From positions 437,163-501,162 of the forward strand of contig NZ_CP006270.1 in the NCBI RefSeq assembly GCF_000737575.1: 64,000 nucleotides of DNA. The letters run 5' to 3'. The stretch is from Synechococcus sp. KORDI-49 (GTDB lineage: Bacteria > Cyanobacteriota > Cyanobacteriia > PCC-6307 > Cyanobiaceae). Below are positions 19,751 to 28,441 of this stretch, in pieces; the first letter of the stretch is position 1, and each line of letters opens with the position of its first letter. A program made the position numbers and the translations under genes. A model generated the notes under the pieces. That model worked only from the letters and a program-made list of their open reading frames with translations, had not been told where the DNA came from and ran no database searches.

Positions 19751-20829
19751 TGGGAAAGGGCCTCACGATCCAGACAGCGGCGCTCCCAGTGGCGCTGCTG
19801 TCGCACCATTGTGTGCACCTCCTGCTGATGCTCGCGCAGACGACGGCGAACCCGTCGCAGGCGGTGACTGTCGAATTCCAGTTCGCTGGTTCGCAGAAGC
19901 AGGCACAGCACATCCATTCCCTGCTCCATCTCACCCACTGCGATCGGCAGGTGCAAGCGCAGCAGATTGGAAGCGGCCGGTTGCGTCTCCATCTGACCGC
20001 GCAGCACCGCCTCCAGCAAGGTCACGGGCAGCAGAGTGCTGGCCAGGCCGCTGCGCAACAACTGCACGTTCACGGCATGGGAGAGGTTGCGAAGACGACG
20101 GTCCATCGCCTGATCGAATCCCTCCATCCAGAGGCCAAGAGCATCCGGCTGGGAGGGCAACAGGCCAGAGTCCCTGTCCTCCCGTGGATGCACTGGATAC
20201 GTGCTGACCGTGGGATCCGGGGATGGATGATCCAATGCCTCACCAGCCAGCTGGAACAGCGAGCGGAGCACATCGAGATCCGCGGGATCCGCGCTGGAGT
20301 CAGCGTCCGCAGTCTCCGATCTCTCTTGCTCCTGCGGACCGGTGATCGGCCGGAACGGCTGATCGCTGTCGAGGGGAGACGCCAGGCTGAGCTCGATGGA
20401 GCCGGAAGCCTCCTGTCGCGGCGCCGTGTCCGCCGCTTCCTCACCGGCTTCGCTCTGCTTCGCCAGTTGTTCGAGCATGCCCCGGCTGGCACGGGCCTGC
20501 CGGCGTCGGTTCTCCTGACGCATCTGGTCAACCAGAAGCCTCAGCTGCTCGACGGTGAGCAGCACGGAACATCGCTGCACCAGGCTGTCGACAGCTGCAT
20601 GAAATCCCTGCCGTGCCGTCTCACTGAGTTCGCGGAAACGCAGTGGATCAACGTCACTGATCAGCCTGTACAGCGCCTGACGGGTCGCTGACAGCAGTTC
20701 ATCCCGAAGGATCTGGAGATAGAGCGCCTGATCCCTGTAGACGGAGACCGATCGCTGCCGGCACACCCTGCGCAGGCGCGCCAGCTGCTCGGATGGATCG
20801 TGGCAGGGCGGATGGTCCCTTCCAGGCAC
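19702..20829 (-). CDS. Conserved-looking protein of unknown function between tsf and recG
   Basis: A 375-aa soluble protein with no signal peptide and no motif I can name. It is predicted mostly helical: an N-terminal helical region (about 10-120), an acidic low-complexity linker (about 125-215, rich in D, S, P) and a C-terminal helical region (about 225-365) with a long Arg/Gln-rich helix near the end. It follows tsf after 5 nt and overlaps recG by 49 nt on the same strand. This suggests a tsf-unknown-recG unit. The large size and lack of competing frame support it as real. Confidence 0.8.
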   Translation of the reverse strand: MPGRDHPPCHDPSEQLARLRRVCRQRSVSVYRDQALYLQILRDELLSATRQALYRLISDVDPLRFRELSETARQGFHAAVDSLVQRCSVLLTVEQLRLLVDQMRQENRRRQARASRGMLEQLAKQSEAGEEAADTAPRQEASGSIELSLASPLDSDQPFRPITGPQEQERSETADADSSADPADLDVLRSLFQLAGEALDHPSPDPTVSTYPVHPREDRDSGLLPSQPDALGLWMEGFDQAMDRRLRNLSHAVNVQLLRSGLASTLLPVTLLEAVLRGQMETQPAASNLLRLHLPIAVGEMEQGMDVLCLLLRTSELEFDSHRLRRVRRRLREHQQEVHTMVRQQRHWERRCLDREALSHWQSPSEPKLPPENGD

Positions 20830-20834
20830 CGGGG

Positions 20835-21491
20835 TCAGCCGGCCTTCATGGAAGCCACTTCCGCGGCGAAGTCGCTTTCCTCCACCTCGATTCCTTCCCC
20901 GAGGGTGTATCGGGTGAATCGCCGGACCTTCACGTTCTCGCCGATCTTGCCGGCGGTCTGCTTGACCAGTTCGGCAACGGTGATCGCACTGTCCTTGATG
21001 AACGGCTGCTCCAGAAGCGCCAGCTCCTTCAGGCGCTTGCCGATGCGGCCTTCGACGATCTTCTCCTTCATCTTGTCGGGCTTGCCTTCGAGATCATCAC
21101 GGCCCATTTCGATGGCTTTCTCCCGCTCGCGGATCTCACCGGGGATGTCATCGGTGGACACGTATTCCACGTTCGGGCAGGCCGCCACCTGCATGGCCAC
21201 ATCACGGACCAGCTCCTGAAAGATCTCACCTCTGGCGACGAAATCGGTCTCGCAGTTCACTTCGAGAAGCACCCCGACGCGGGCGCCAGTGTGGATGTAA
21301 CTGCCGACGGATCCCTCGGCAGCCGTGCGGCCCGACTTCTTCTCGGCGCTGGCGATGCCCTTCTGACGCAGCCACTCCACGGCCTTGGCGGCATCACCGT
21401 CGGTGGCTTTGAGAGCCTTCTTGCAGTCCATCATTCCCGCGCCGGTCTTGTCGCGCAGGTCTTTGACAAGCTTGGCGGATACGTCAGCCAT
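20835..21491 (-). CDS. tsf: Translation elongation factor Ts
   Basis: EF-Ts is the guanine nucleotide exchange factor for EF-Tu. The 218-aa protein begins [21 protein letters not shown], containing the conserved UBA-like N domain and the EF-Tu-contacting TDFVAR motif. The short form without the second coiled-coil-containing core repeat is normal for cyanobacteria. It follows rpsB, the near-universal arrangement, across an 85-nt spacer that holds a stable hairpin. Confidence 0.98.
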   Translation of the reverse strand: MADVSAKLVKDLRDKTGAGMMDCKKALKATDGDAAKAVEWLRQKGIASAEKKSGRTAAEGSVGSYIHTGARVGVLLEVNCETDFVARGEIFQELVRDVAMQVAACPNVEYVSTDDIPGEIREREKAIEMGRDDLEGKPDKMKEKIVEGRIGKRLKELALLEQPFIKDSAITVAELVKQTAGKIGENVKVRRFTRYTLGEGIEVEESDFAAEVASMKAG

Positions 21492-21523
21492 CAGAACTCG
21501 AAGAGATGAGGGGGAATGAAATA

Positions 21524-21551
21524 CCGCCGCCCCAGGGTGATGGAGCGGCGG
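21524..21551 (-). promoter_or_regulatory. Hairpin in the rpsB-tsf spacer (attenuator or mRNA-stability element)
   Basis: On the minus-strand transcript a 10-bp stem (CCGCCGCTCC pairing with GGGGCGGCGG, one G-U) surrounds an 8-nt loop. It is followed by TATTTCATT, too weak a T-run for full termination. It lies between rpsB and tsf and may tune the ratio of the two products. The stem is clear in the sequence; the role is inferred. Confidence 0.45.
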
Positions 21552-21576
21552 CGCGAACTTAGCGCTTCAGCGGGAC

Positions 21577-22296
21577 TCAGGCCTCGCCGTCGTCACCACC
21601 GCGCTGATCGTTGTTGCCGTGGCGTCCTTCGTTGATGGCATCCGCCAGGCGCCCCAGCACAAGCTGCACCGAGCGCACGGCGTCGTCGTTGCAGGGAATC
21701 GGGACCTCGCAGAGATCCGGGTCGCAGTTCGTGTCGAGCATCGACACGAGCGGAATGTCGAGCTTGCGGGCTTCGAGCACAGCGTTCGATTCGCGGCGCT
21801 GATCCACGAGAACCACCACGTCCGGAAGACGCCGCATGCTCTTGAGACCACCCAGGTACTTCTGCAGACGTTCCAGTTCACGGCGAAGCACGGCGCCCTC
21901 CTTTTTGGGGCGCATCGCGATGGCTCCGCTGGACTCCATCCGCTCGAGATCCTTGAGGCGATCGATGCGCGCCTTCATGGTCGTCCAGTTGGTGAGCATG
22001 CCGCCAAGCCAGCGCTGGTTCACAAAGGCGGCACCGCAACGGGCAGCCTCCTGGGCCACCACTTCGGAGGCCTGCTTCTTGGTGCCCACGAACAGGAACC
22101 GCTTGCCGCTGCGGGCGGCAGAGCGGGTCCATTTGTACGCGTTGTTCATGCAGACCGCGGTCTGCACGAGATCGATGATGTGGACTCCGTTGCGCGCGCA
22201 GTAGATGTAGCGCGACATCTTGGGATTCCAGCGGCGGGTCTGGTGCCCGAAGTGGGCACCCGCCTCCATCATCTCGGCGAGGGTTACAACAGCCAT
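21577..22296 (-). CDS. rpsB: 30S ribosomal protein S2
   Basis: The 239-aa protein starts [27 protein letters not shown]-like in full S2 fashion and carries [15 protein letters not shown] and [11 protein letters not shown], both S2 signatures. The C-terminal tail is charged and low complexity. It is followed by tsf. The region upstream (22297-22423) holds its probable promoter and a GCGATCGC octamer, but I can pick no promoter elements with confidence. Confidence 0.98.
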   Translation of the reverse strand: MAVVTLAEMMEAGAHFGHQTRRWNPKMSRYIYCARNGVHIIDLVQTAVCMNNAYKWTRSAARSGKRFLFVGTKKQASEVVAQEAARCGAAFVNQRWLGGMLTNWTTMKARIDRLKDLERMESSGAIAMRPKKEGAVLRRELERLQKYLGGLKSMRRLPDVVVLVDQRRESNAVLEARKLDIPLVSMLDTNCDPDLCEVPIPCNDDAVRSVQLVLGRLADAINEGRHGNNDQRGGDDGEA

Positions 22297-22423
22297 GGTT
22301 TGAGGGTTTCGGGTTCGCCTCCACCTGCTAGGGACGGATCACGGCACTGCCTGAGGGCATTCTCCGCGATCGCATTCACCCGAAACGAGCAGGTGTGCGG
22401 TTTGAAAGGACTTTCCGACGTTA

Positions 22424-23368
22424 TCAAAGCAAGGGGCAGGGGACGCCGGCAGCACTGGCTTCCCGGAACAGAGCCCGCACGCCGATGCGGTTCAGGGGAA
22501 GCCGCAGCAACTCCATGGCCGTTCCCGCATGGCCCCGACGGATGAGCCAGCGCAGCAGGGGTCGCAGGCTGTGCTCATTCAGCAGACCTCCGAGCGTCAG
22601 AAGCTCCCAGAGAACTCGGTGCAGCCAGGTGAACTGGATGATGAAGCGCACACGCCGGGTCGGGTGCTTCCGATAGAAGACCAGACCCATGCGGGCCCGT
22701 TCCCCTTCCACCTCAATCAGGCGGGGGATCTGATCCAGGCTCAGGGCTGGGTGCCAGTGGTACCCCACAGCCTCCGGGCACTGGATCAGTTGAACCCCCA
22801 TGCGTCGGAGTCTTTCCCCGAGTTCGAGATCCTCCCAGCCGTAGAGACGGAATCCTGTGTCGAACAGACCGGAGTCCTCCAGCACATCGCGATCGATCGC
22901 CACATTCCCGGTAGCGAAATACGCCCAGGACAGATCACGCAGCTTGTGCCGTTCCGAGGTTGGGTTGTCGAAGTCGGCCGTGTTGACAACGGCTCCGTAG
23001 GTGAAGGCCAGCCTGTCCCCGTGGGTCTGCCAGTGCTGGCTGAGCGCCCGTGCATGGCTGGCAAGAAACGTGTCAGTCACCACAAGATCGCTGTCAATGA
23101 AAACGATCACGTCTCCATCGGCCTGCTGCACGCCGCGGTTGCGGCCCGCGGCAGGGCCGCCATGTTCCTGTTCAATCAAGCGGACGTGGGGGAAGCGGGC
23201 CGCGTGCTCGCGCAGCCAGTCGGGCGTCCCATCGGTGGATCCATCGTCCACCACCACCACCTCATAACGATCAAGTGCTCCACCGAGCTGCTGCTGCTCG
23301 AGAGCGAGCAGACACTTCTCCAGGATCGGCTTCCGGTTGTAGGTCGGGATGACGACGCTGGCGAACAT
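22424..23368 (-). CDS. Family 2 glycosyltransferase
   Basis: A 314-aa GT-A fold glycosyltransferase. The N-terminus reads SVVIPTYNRKPILEKCL, followed by the nucleotide-binding VVVDDGSTDGT (about 38-48) and the DSD-type metal motif in VIVFIDSDLV, then the acceptor-site GWEDLELGERLRRMG. It likely decorates surface polysaccharide or lipid; substrate is unknown. I start at the ATG at 23368. A longer frame would begin with TTG inside the T-run of the upstream terminator and is therefore unlikely. Confidence 0.88.
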   Translation of the reverse strand: MFASVVIPTYNRKPILEKCLLALEQQQLGGALDRYEVVVVDDGSTDGTPDWLREHAARFPHVRLIEQEHGGPAAGRNRGVQQADGDVIVFIDSDLVVTDTFLASHARALSQHWQTHGDRLAFTYGAVVNTADFDNPTSERHKLRDLSWAYFATGNVAIDRDVLEDSGLFDTGFRLYGWEDLELGERLRRMGVQLIQCPEAVGYHWHPALSLDQIPRLIEVEGERARMGLVFYRKHPTRRVRFIIQFTWLHRVLWELLTLGGLLNEHSLRPLLRWLIRRGHAGTAMELLRLPLNRIGVRALFREASAAGVPCPLL

Positions 23369-23408
23369 CGCGGAACCCTCGTGGCAGAGATCAGCAAGCC
23401 TAGAGACC

Positions 23409-23431
23409 AAAAAAAGGGGCCTTCAGGCCCC
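23409..23431 (-). terminator. Rho-independent terminator of the 51-aa basic protein gene
   Basis: On the minus strand a 6-bp GC stem (GGGGCC / GGCCCC) with a TGAA tetraloop is followed by seven T residues. It is 24 nt downstream of the stop of the basic 51-aa protein. It isolates that gene from the glycosyltransferase. Confidence 0.88.
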
Positions 23432-23455
23432 TTTGCGATGGAATGACTCGGCGGA

Positions 23456-23611
23456 TCAGTCCGCCGCTCCGCCGTTGTTTGCGGTTCCGGTCACACCGTT
23501 GCCGGCTCCCTCACCGCGGCCGTCGTTGCGGAGCTTGCGCTTCTTGAACTTGCGCGCGTAGGCGCGATTGCGCTCCTGCTTCTCCTTCTTCAAGTTCCTG
23601 CGCTTAGCCAT
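23456..23611 (-). CDS. 51-aa highly basic small protein
   Basis: Encodes 51 residues from the ATG at 23611. The first 30 residues are strongly basic (MAKRRNLKKEKQERNRAYA then RKFKKRKLRND), followed by a Gly/Asn-rich tail ending NNGGAAD. The composition suggests RNA or ribosome binding. It is a stand-alone unit: a strong terminator follows 24 nt after the stop, and the DevA gene ends 32 nt upstream. I believe similar proteins occur in related picocyanobacteria, but the function is unknown to me. Confidence 0.8.
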   Translation of the reverse strand: MAKRRNLKKEKQERNRAYARKFKKRKLRNDGRGEGAGNGVTGTANNGGAAD

Positions 23612-23643
23612 GGAATGTTGTCTGCGTGACACAGACCATCACC

Positions 23644-24324
23644 TTACTGAACGGGCGGCAGCAGGCAGCCATCTTCCATTCTCAGCAGCCGATCAGCCAC
23701 GTCGAGAATCCTGGGGTCGTGCGTGACCATCAGCACGGCGCAGGACTGTTCGAGCGCAAGGGTGCGCAGCAGCTCAACGACACCGCGGCCCGTGGCGCTG
23801 TCCAGGGCTGCGGTGGGTTCATCCGCCAGCAGCAGACGTGGATGGGCAGCCAGAGCCCTGGCGATGGCGACCCGTTGCTTCTGCCCTCCGGACAGGTCGT
23901 GGGGCATCTGGGCCATCTGGTCCTCGAGGCCGACAGCCCTCAGCCAGCGGCGGGCTTCATCCCGACGGGCCCTGTAACCAAGACCCGGAAGAAGATCCGA
24001 CCCCATCTGAACGTTCTGCTCAGCGGTGAGGCAACGGAGCAGGTTGTGTCCCTGAAAGATCATGCCGATCCTGCGTCTGACCTGCTGACGTCGACGACGG
24101 CCGGCTCCATCCAGACGTTCACCGAGAACTGTCACATCCCCTGACTGCACCGAACGCAGGGCTCCGATCAGGGTGAGCAGCGTCGTCTTGCCGCAGCCCG
24201 ATGGTCCGGTCAGCAGCACAACCTCCCCCGGATCGATCCGCAGGCTGATGTTCTGCAGCACCTGACGGCGCATGGCACCGCGGCCGTAGGCGTGACTCAG
24301 ACCGCTCAGTTCAACGGCGGCCAT
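23644..24324 (-). CDS. devA: DevA-type ABC exporter ATP-binding protein
   Basis: The 226-aa ATPase has Walker A GPSGCGKT (40-47), the signature LSGGQ (144-148) and Walker B LLLADEP (164-170). It belongs to the MacB/LolD-like branch and, with its partners, matches the DevBCA exporter that secretes heterocyst glycolipids in filamentous cyanobacteria. The ATG at 24324 overlaps the devC stop by one base (TGATG); the longer frame upstream lies within devC. The substrate in a unicellular strain is unknown. No TolC-like outer membrane partner lies in the window. Confidence 0.9.
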   Translation of the reverse strand: MAAVELSGLSHAYGRGAMRRQVLQNISLRIDPGEVVLLTGPSGCGKTTLLTLIGALRSVQSGDVTVLGERLDGAGRRRRQQVRRRIGMIFQGHNLLRCLTAEQNVQMGSDLLPGLGYRARRDEARRWLRAVGLEDQMAQMPHDLSGGQKQRVAIARALAAHPRLLLADEPTAALDSATGRGVVELLRTLALEQSCAVLMVTHDPRILDVADRLLRMEDGCLLPPVQ

Positions 24325-25493
24325 CAGAAGATCTCCGCAGGATCGGCATCCACAAGCCTGCGCATCGCCAGGAGGGAGGACGCCACACACATCACCAGGA
24401 TCATCACCAGAACCGTCAGAGCTCTCGTGGCGTTCATGCCCACCGGCAACCGGGTGGCATCCCTGACGAACCAGTACAGACCCTGACCGGCGAGATAGGC
24501 CGGCACATAGCCCATCGCCGCGAGGTAGACCCCCTCCCGCAGCACCACCCCAAGCAGATGGCTCAGCCGGTAGCCCATCGCCATCAGCGTGGCGTACTCG
24601 GGCAGGTGGTCGCTCACATCCGTGTAGAGGACCTGATAAACGATGACGCAACCGACCACGAAGCCCATGGCGGCACCGAGCGTGAAGATGAATCCGATCG
24701 AGGTGCTGCTGCGCCAGTAGTTCTGCTCGAAATCGATGAACCCCTGCTTGCTGAGGACGATCACGTCATCAGGCAGCCGTTGCTTCAATCGAGCCAGCAC
24801 CCGATCAGGATCACTGCCTGTTCGAAGACGGATCAGACCGACCTCGATCGCCCCGGGCGGTTTCTGAGGCAGCAGATCGAGAAAAGTCTCGGTACTGGTC
24901 AGCAGGTTGCCATCGGCACCGAAACTGGTGCCGAGGCTTACAAGACCGGCAACACGGACGCGATTGCCCGCAATCTCGGTCTCGACGGTGCGCCCCTCGC
25001 GATGCCATTGCGCGATCGGACCGAACTCAGGGCGGGACAGCTGATCAAACAGGATGCGCCCTTTCTGCTTAAGAACCCCCGTCTTCTGCGCCAGACCGGG
25101 ATCCATGAAGAAGGGATCATCGGGATTGAACCCCAGAGCCAGAATCGCCCGGTTGCGACGGGTCTCCGGGTTGCGCCAGAGCATCAATCCCCAGTGGACC
25201 GGCGTGACACCTTCGACCTCCGGATCAGCCAGGGTCTGCACCAGACGGCGACGCGGAAAACCCGCCATGCGCACCGAACTGGCGGATCGGGGACTGATCA
25301 GCACCAGATCGGCATCGAACAGCCGGTGCACTGTGACGCTGGCGTCGAACAGCCCGTCGCGAAAGCCGAGCTGCATGAACATCAGAATGCCGGCGAAGCT
25401 GATGCCGGCGAGGGCAACGAGCAGCCGGATCGGCTGGCGCGTCAGCAGCAGCCACGACAAAGGAATGCGACGGCCCTGCCAGGGCCTCTTCAC
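24324..25493 (-). CDS. devC: DevC-type ABC exporter permease
   Basis: A 389-aa membrane protein of the FtsX/MacB permease class. One helix lies near the N-terminus (about 22-42), a periplasmic domain of about 220 residues follows, and three helices occupy the C-terminal part (about 268-290, 315-340, 360-380). The motif YQVLYTDVSDHLPEYATL is typical of DevC. It overlaps devB by 4 nt and devA by 1 nt, so the three are translated as a unit. Confidence 0.92.
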   Translation of the reverse strand: MKRPWQGRRIPLSWLLLTRQPIRLLVALAGISFAGILMFMQLGFRDGLFDASVTVHRLFDADLVLISPRSASSVRMAGFPRRRLVQTLADPEVEGVTPVHWGLMLWRNPETRRNRAILALGFNPDDPFFMDPGLAQKTGVLKQKGRILFDQLSRPEFGPIAQWHREGRTVETEIAGNRVRVAGLVSLGTSFGADGNLLTSTETFLDLLPQKPPGAIEVGLIRLRTGSDPDRVLARLKQRLPDDVIVLSKQGFIDFEQNYWRSSTSIGFIFTLGAAMGFVVGCVIVYQVLYTDVSDHLPEYATLMAMGYRLSHLLGVVLREGVYLAAMGYVPAYLAGQGLYWFVRDATRLPVGMNATRALTVLVMILVMCVASSLLAMRRLVDADPAEIF

Positions 25494-26401
25494 GACGTCA
25501 CTCCGAAACGGGCGATCACCTTCAGTCCGGACAACCGGCTGACCCTGGCTGCGTCCTGCGGGTCAAGCGCCACGTTCACCTCGACCACACGGGCATCCGC
25601 GTCACCGGTGGGATCGGTCGACAGCACCTGACGCTGCTGAACCTGAGGTGTGATGGACGCCACGCGACCCTGCAACTCACCCTTGAACCCGCCGTTCTCG
25701 CTGGTGAGCGTCACAGGTTGGCCGATGGTGATTCTTGAGATGTCGGATTCGTACACCTCGATCCGTGCCTGCATGCGCTGGCTGGCACCGACCTCCATCA
25801 CCCCTTCCGATCCCGGACGCTCGCCGACCTGGGCGTGCACCCTGAGCACAAGGCCATCGATCGGAGACCTGAGTTCACTGTTCAGCAGATCAACCTGGAG
25901 AACCCCGCGCTCGGCCCTGGCCTGAAGCAGCTGTCCCTCGAGACGCCCCAGCTCGGCCTGCTTCGTTTCAAGCAGCACCAGCGAAGCAGCCCCTCCACGG
26001 GCCGCTCTGGAGTAGCGCTCGACCTCGATGCGCTGGAATCCGATCTCGCTCTCCAGGCTCTTCAGCAGAGCCGCATTGGACGCCAGGCGCGCCTGAACCT
26101 TGTATCGGCTGTCGAATCGCGCCAGGGGCTGGCCCTCCCGGACCGTCTCACCCTCCGCCACCAAAAGCTCCGCCATCCGCGCACTGCCGGCCAGCCCTGA
26201 TGAGGGAGCCGCCAGTCGCCGAACCTCACCGGAGGGTTCCAGCTGCCCGAGCGCCGCCACCGCTTCGGGTGCCCGCGTCAGCGGGGCAGGATCTGCCACC
26301 TGCTGTGACGTTGACGGCAGGTTCTTGACAACGGCCCAGACGCCGGCGGCGAGCGCGAGAGTTCCGCCAGTCAGCAGCCCCCAGCGGCGCAGCCGACTCA
26401 T
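25490..26401 (-). CDS. devB: DevB-type membrane fusion protein (HlyD family)
   Basis: The periplasmic adaptor of the exporter. The 303-aa protein has an N-terminal membrane anchor (about 6-24), a lipoyl-like half ([14 protein letters not shown]), a coiled-coil hairpin (about 100-170, rich in L, E and R) and the second lipoyl half ([16 protein letters not shown]). I start at the ATG at 26401, which overlaps the pcyA stop as ATGA and places the membrane anchor at the N-terminus; the longer frame lies inside pcyA. Confidence 0.9.
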   Translation of the reverse strand: MSRLRRWGLLTGGTLALAAGVWAVVKNLPSTSQQVADPAPLTRAPEAVAALGQLEPSGEVRRLAAPSSGLAGSARMAELLVAEGETVREGQPLARFDSRYKVQARLASNAALLKSLESEIGFQRIEVERYSRAARGGAASLVLLETKQAELGRLEGQLLQARAERGVLQVDLLNSELRSPIDGLVLRVHAQVGERPGSEGVMEVGASQRMQARIEVYESDISRITIGQPVTLTSENGGFKGELQGRVASITPQVQQRQVLSTDPTGDADARVVEVNVALDPQDAARVSRLSGLKVIARFGVTS

Positions 26402-27141
26402 CTCAGAGGAGGCGGATCGTCGAACAGGAGCTGCTCGATGTAGCGATCCGCCCAGGTCGGGTCGAAGGCCTTCTCCAGCACCCGGCGGGTCTTGTCGTTG
26501 CGCTTCTGCTGGAGGCAATAGTTCAGCTGACCCTCATGTCTGCGGATCGTAGAAGTCGCTTCAGGGGAATCGAGTGAGGCACCGGCCACCGCCTCCCGCA
26601 TCACGGCCAGGTAATCCATCACCAGCTGACGGAACAGCTCTTCCTCGTCGGCACCGTCCGGACGGATGAAACGCACGAAGCTGGAGAAGATCGTCCCCCA
26701 GCCAGGCAGTTGGCGAACCTGCCGGAATCCCGGCACAGGCACGGTCTGCAGAGCCGACACCACAGGCGCAGGAAGGTTCTCCCCTGCCGGGGAGAGATCA
26801 ACGATGGCCGCCGAGATGCCGGCCGGACCCGCCACGACATCCGCTCCGAAGATCGGCAGGTCAAAGCGGGGGTCCGGGAACCAGACGCAGTGCAGGATCT
26901 GCAGACCGTTGCCGAGGCGAGCGACCTCAAGGTGAAGCTTGCGCAGCCCACGGCACTGGTGAACCTCATTGGCGATGAACAGGCGTTCACCATCCAGCCG
27001 CCCCTGGACTTGCTCGAGATCGGCCGCCAGCGGCAGGAGCCGCAGCTCGGGCAGCTCACCCCGGGCACTGCGGATTCCCTCCGACAACGCCTTCACCAGG
27101 GGGTGCAGTCCCTCACAGGAGTCCGACACGGAGGACTGCAT
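26398..27141 (-). CDS. pcyA: Phycocyanobilin:ferredoxin oxidoreductase
   Basis: PcyA reduces biliverdin IXalpha to phycocyanobilin, the phycobilisome chromophore. The 247-aa protein keeps the catalytic residues known from Synechocystis PcyA by motif: the Glu in HLEVA (E72), the His in ILHCV (H84) and the Asp in FGADVV (D101). I chose the ATG at 27141, which gives the usual length; the longer frame overlaps the divergent M16 gene. Its stop overlaps devB by 4 nt, so pigment synthesis and the exporter may share a transcript. Confidence 0.95.
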   Translation of the reverse strand: MQSSVSDSCEGLHPLVKALSEGIRSARGELPELRLLPLAADLEQVQGRLDGERLFIANEVHQCRGLRKLHLEVARLGNGLQILHCVWFPDPRFDLPIFGADVVAGPAGISAAIVDLSPAGENLPAPVVSALQTVPVPGFRQVRQLPGWGTIFSSFVRFIRPDGADEEELFRQLVMDYLAVMREAVAGASLDSPEATSTIRRHEGQLNYCLQQKRNDKTRRVLEKAFDPTWADRYIEQLLFDDPPPLR

Positions 27142-27160
27142 CAGGGGCAGCAGGCACAGA

Positions 27161-28441
27161 ATGGAACTTTGCCACGTAGTTCTGAGCACTTCGCTGGTCG
27201 GACCTGACCTCACCCCTTGGACACTCCCCAACGGCGTCCGCTGCGTGACAGCGGCGATGCCGGAGGCTGCGCTGACATGCCTTGATCTCTGGTGTCGCGC
27301 TGGAAGCGCCAGCGAAGAGAGGGGAGAAGAGGGGATGGCGCACTTCCTTGAACACCTCGTGTTCAAAGGCAGCGATCAGTTGCCAGCAGGTGCCTTCGAT
27401 CGCGAGATCGAAGCTCTCGGAGGCAGCTCCAATGCGGCCACCGGATTCGACGATGTGCATTTCCATGTGCTGATTCCCGCCGAGCAGACCACCCGTGCCC
27501 TGGATCTGCTGCTTGATCTGGTGCTGCATCCGGCGGTTTTGGAGCGCGATTTCAGCACCGAGCGGGAAGTCGTGCTTGAGGAGATCGCCCAGTGTGCCGA
27601 TCAACCCGACGAACTGGTCCTGCAGGTGCTGCTGAGCCGTGGCTGTCCGGACCATGCCTACGGCCGGCCGATCCTCGGCGCACGTTCCAGCCTGATGGCC
27701 ATGACACCGGACATGGTCCGGCGCTTTCATCAGCGACGGTACCGGGGCTCGAACTGCAGTCTCGCCATCGCCGGCGCTCCGGATGGATTCCTGGAAGCAC
27801 ACATCCGTTCCTCAGCGCTGATGGATCTGGAGCCGGCACCGCTCGATGCCATCCCGACGCCGGCTGCAGCCGTGCGCAGCGGCCGCCATGCGATCCGGGT
27901 CGATCGCCTCGAGTCCGCCCGGCTGTTGATGCTGTGGTCAACAGCGGAAGCAGCCGATCAGGAGATGGTGATGGGGGCGGATCTGGCCACCACGCTTCTT
28001 GCCGAGGGACGACGCAGTCGTCTGGTCGGGCGGTTGCGGGAGACACTGCGCATCGCGGAGACCGTGGACATGGATCTCACGGTGCTGGAGCAGGGGAGCC
28101 TGGTCACCCTCGAGATCTGCTGCAGAGAGGAGGATCTGGCGAGTGTGGAACGGGAGCTCGAGGCAGAACTGGCCAGGAGCCTCCATGAGCCACCAGCCGA
28201 GTGGGAGCTGAATCGAGCCCGACAGCTCGTTGGCAACGGACTGCGCTTCTCCCTTGAATCCACGGCGCAGGTGGCTGGCACAGCGGGGAGTCAACAGCTC
28301 TGGGAGCGTCAGCAGGACCTGTTGCAACCCCTGCAGGTTCTGAACGGCTGGAGTGCTGACCGCCTCCTGCAGGAGCTGATGCCGACGCTCAGCAGCGACA
28401 GAGCCTGCACCCTGATTGCCACCCCCGGAGCGGCAGCGTGA
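27161..28441 (+). CDS. M16 family zinc metallopeptidase, catalytic subunit
   Basis: A 426-aa insulinase-like protein with the inverted zinc motif H61-F-L-E64-H65 and the third ligand E141, 76 residues later, exactly as in active M16 enzymes. The surrounding [14 protein letters not shown] and VVLEEIAQ are typical. M16B enzymes work as a pair with an inactive partner to degrade peptides, and the next gene is that partner. I start at the ATG at 27161, only 19 nt from the divergent pcyA start; the longer upstream frame would lie inside pcyA. Confidence 0.9.
   Translation: MELCHVVLSTSLVGPDLTPWTLPNGVRCVTAAMPEAALTCLDLWCRAGSASEERGEEGMAHFLEHLVFKGSDQLPAGAFDREIEALGGSSNAATGFDDVHFHVLIPAEQTTRALDLLLDLVLHPAVLERDFSTEREVVLEEIAQCADQPDELVLQVLLSRGCPDHAYGRPILGARSSLMAMTPDMVRRFHQRRYRGSNCSLAIAGAPDGFLEAHIRSSALMDLEPAPLDAIPTPAAAVRSGRHAIRVDRLESARLLMLWSTAEAADQEMVMGADLATTLLAEGRRSRLVGRLRETLRIAETVDMDLTVLEQGSLVTLEICCREEDLASVERELEAELARSLHEPPAEWELNRARQLVGNGLRFSLESTAQVAGTAGSQQLWERQQDLLQPLQVLNGWSADRLLQELMPTLSSDRACTLIATPGAAA

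Noticed and set aside
23369-23410. Extended glycosyltransferase start at 23410
   Set aside because: It would begin with TTG inside the T-run of the upstream terminator; ATG 23368 fits the family start.
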